From NCBI GenBank assembly GCA_031291445.1, contig JARLJA010000031.1, forward strand, positions 27,634 through 91,633: a stretch of DNA of 64,000 nucleotides, read 5' to 3'. Positions 63,133 to 64,000 of the stretch are shown piece after piece. The first letter of the stretch is position 1. Each line of letters opens with the position of its first letter. The DNA comes from Xanthobacteraceae bacterium (GTDB lineage: Bacteria > Pseudomonadota > Alphaproteobacteria > Rhizobiales > Xanthobacteraceae). Under the pieces are notes generated by a model. It did not search any database, was not told the DNA's origin, and saw only the letters and a list, made by a program, of their open reading frames with translations. The position numbers and the translations under genes are program-made.

Positions 63133-63558
63133 TCACGAACCGTAGCGCCGTCCCTCGGGGCGATCGACCGCGTAGGACGTCGTGGTGTAGCGGATGTTGC
63201 GGCCGTCCACCTCGTGGCGTTCGAGGCGAAATCCGGGCTCGTCCTTCGGCCGGTTGACGATGAACGACAGCCGCAGCGACTCCCAGCCGTGGCCGGAATC
63301 GAACGCGGACATCCGGATGTAGCGATCGCCATAGGTCTTGCGGCAGGCGGCCAGCTCCATCATCACGCCGGCGGCGTCGTGGAGGTCGAACATCGGCAGT
63401 CCCCACATCTCCCAGAAGTTGTTGCGAGGATGGGGATCGTCGGTGAACTCGATGTTCACCGCCCAGCCCTTGCCGAGGCAGTACTGGACCTGTCGGGAAA
63501 TCTGCTCGTCGGTGAGATCGGGCAGGAACGAAAAACAGCCTTGGGTGACGCGCATCAT
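63133..63558 (-). CDS. cbbS: RuBisCO small subunit, red type (form IC)
   Basis: A 141-residue small subunit beginning MMRVTQGCFSFLPDLTDEQI, with the red-type signature EFTDDPHPRNNFWEMWGLPM and a C-terminal extension of about 30 residues (after FIVNRPKDEPGF) that forms the beta-hairpin of red-type enzymes. It follows cbbL by seven bases. Second methionine is an alternative start. Confidence 0.96.
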   Translation of the reverse strand: MMRVTQGCFSFLPDLTDEQISRQVQYCLGKGWAVNIEFTDDPHPRNNFWEMWGLPMFDLHDAAGVMMELAACRKTYGDRYIRMSAFDSGHGWESLRLSFIVNRPKDEPGFRLERHEVDGRNIRYTTTSYAVDRPEGRRYGS

Positions 63559-63565
63559 CCTGCTC

Positions 63566-64000
<435 letters not shown>

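Overview
The window is GC-rich alphaproteobacterial chromosome, most like Bradyrhizobium, Rhodopseudomonas or Afipia (Nitrobacteraceae). The evidence is a hydrogenase locus in the order hupUV-SLCDF-GHIJK-hypABFCDEX-hoxA-hupT, a red-type RuBisCO operon with cbbX, a Bradyrhizobium-style porin, and a palindromic repeat of the kind scattered through these genomes (26629..26677). No rRNA, tRNA, CRISPR array or insertion sequence was seen.

Left third (1-20.6 kb): mostly single genes and short operons. They include the end of an MFS transporter, a pair of PLP enzymes, a YeiH-type transporter with a previously uncalled 50-residue membrane protein behind it, a Tag-like glycosylase, a frameshifted MFS exporter, a porin with an AT-rich leader, a solute-binding protein coupled to a dicarboxylate symporter, Kup, a sorbosone/glucose dehydrogenase-like protein, an SDR, an MHS transporter next to what looks like the tail of a second one, and a polytopic membrane protein of unknown function.

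20.6-25.2 kb: a tight four-gene minus-strand operon. It encodes a 4-TM coiled-coil membrane protein, a membrane-anchored VWA-like protein, a MotA/ExbB-like channel protein with a coiled-coil tail, and a MotB/OmpA-like protein whose single membrane helix carries a Glu where stator proteins have Asp. This looks like an ion-driven, peptidoglycan-anchored machine with unusual partners. I cannot assign it to a described system, and it is the best candidate for something new here.

25.5-28.5 kb: a cold-shock protein, several small lineage-specific proteins, two palindromic repeats and a medium-chain dehydrogenase. 28.7-38.8 kb: a plus-strand operon joining a sugar/polyol ABC importer (binding protein, two permeases, a 70-residue membrane protein, two ATPases) to a PTS-type dihydroxyacetone kinase (DhaL, DhaM, free HPr, free enzyme I, DhaK) and a small HTH-like protein. 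This suggests import of a triose or polyol that is phosphorylated from PEP.

38.8-60.1 kb: a complete hydrogen-uptake system, all on the minus strand. HupUV sense H2, and HupT and HoxA relay the signal. A sigma-54 type site lies before hupS and a second one before hupG. HupSLC is the membrane-bound energy-conserving hydrogenase, and its small subunit carries the two extra cysteines of oxygen-tolerant enzymes. HupD-K and HypA-F plus HypX mature it. A nickel permease follows (60.3 kb, plus strand). The right end (61.4-64 kb) is the distal part of a cbb operon: cbbL (partial), cbbS, cbbX and cbbE/rpe. Together the right-hand 25 kb describe aerobic H2-driven CO2 fixation.
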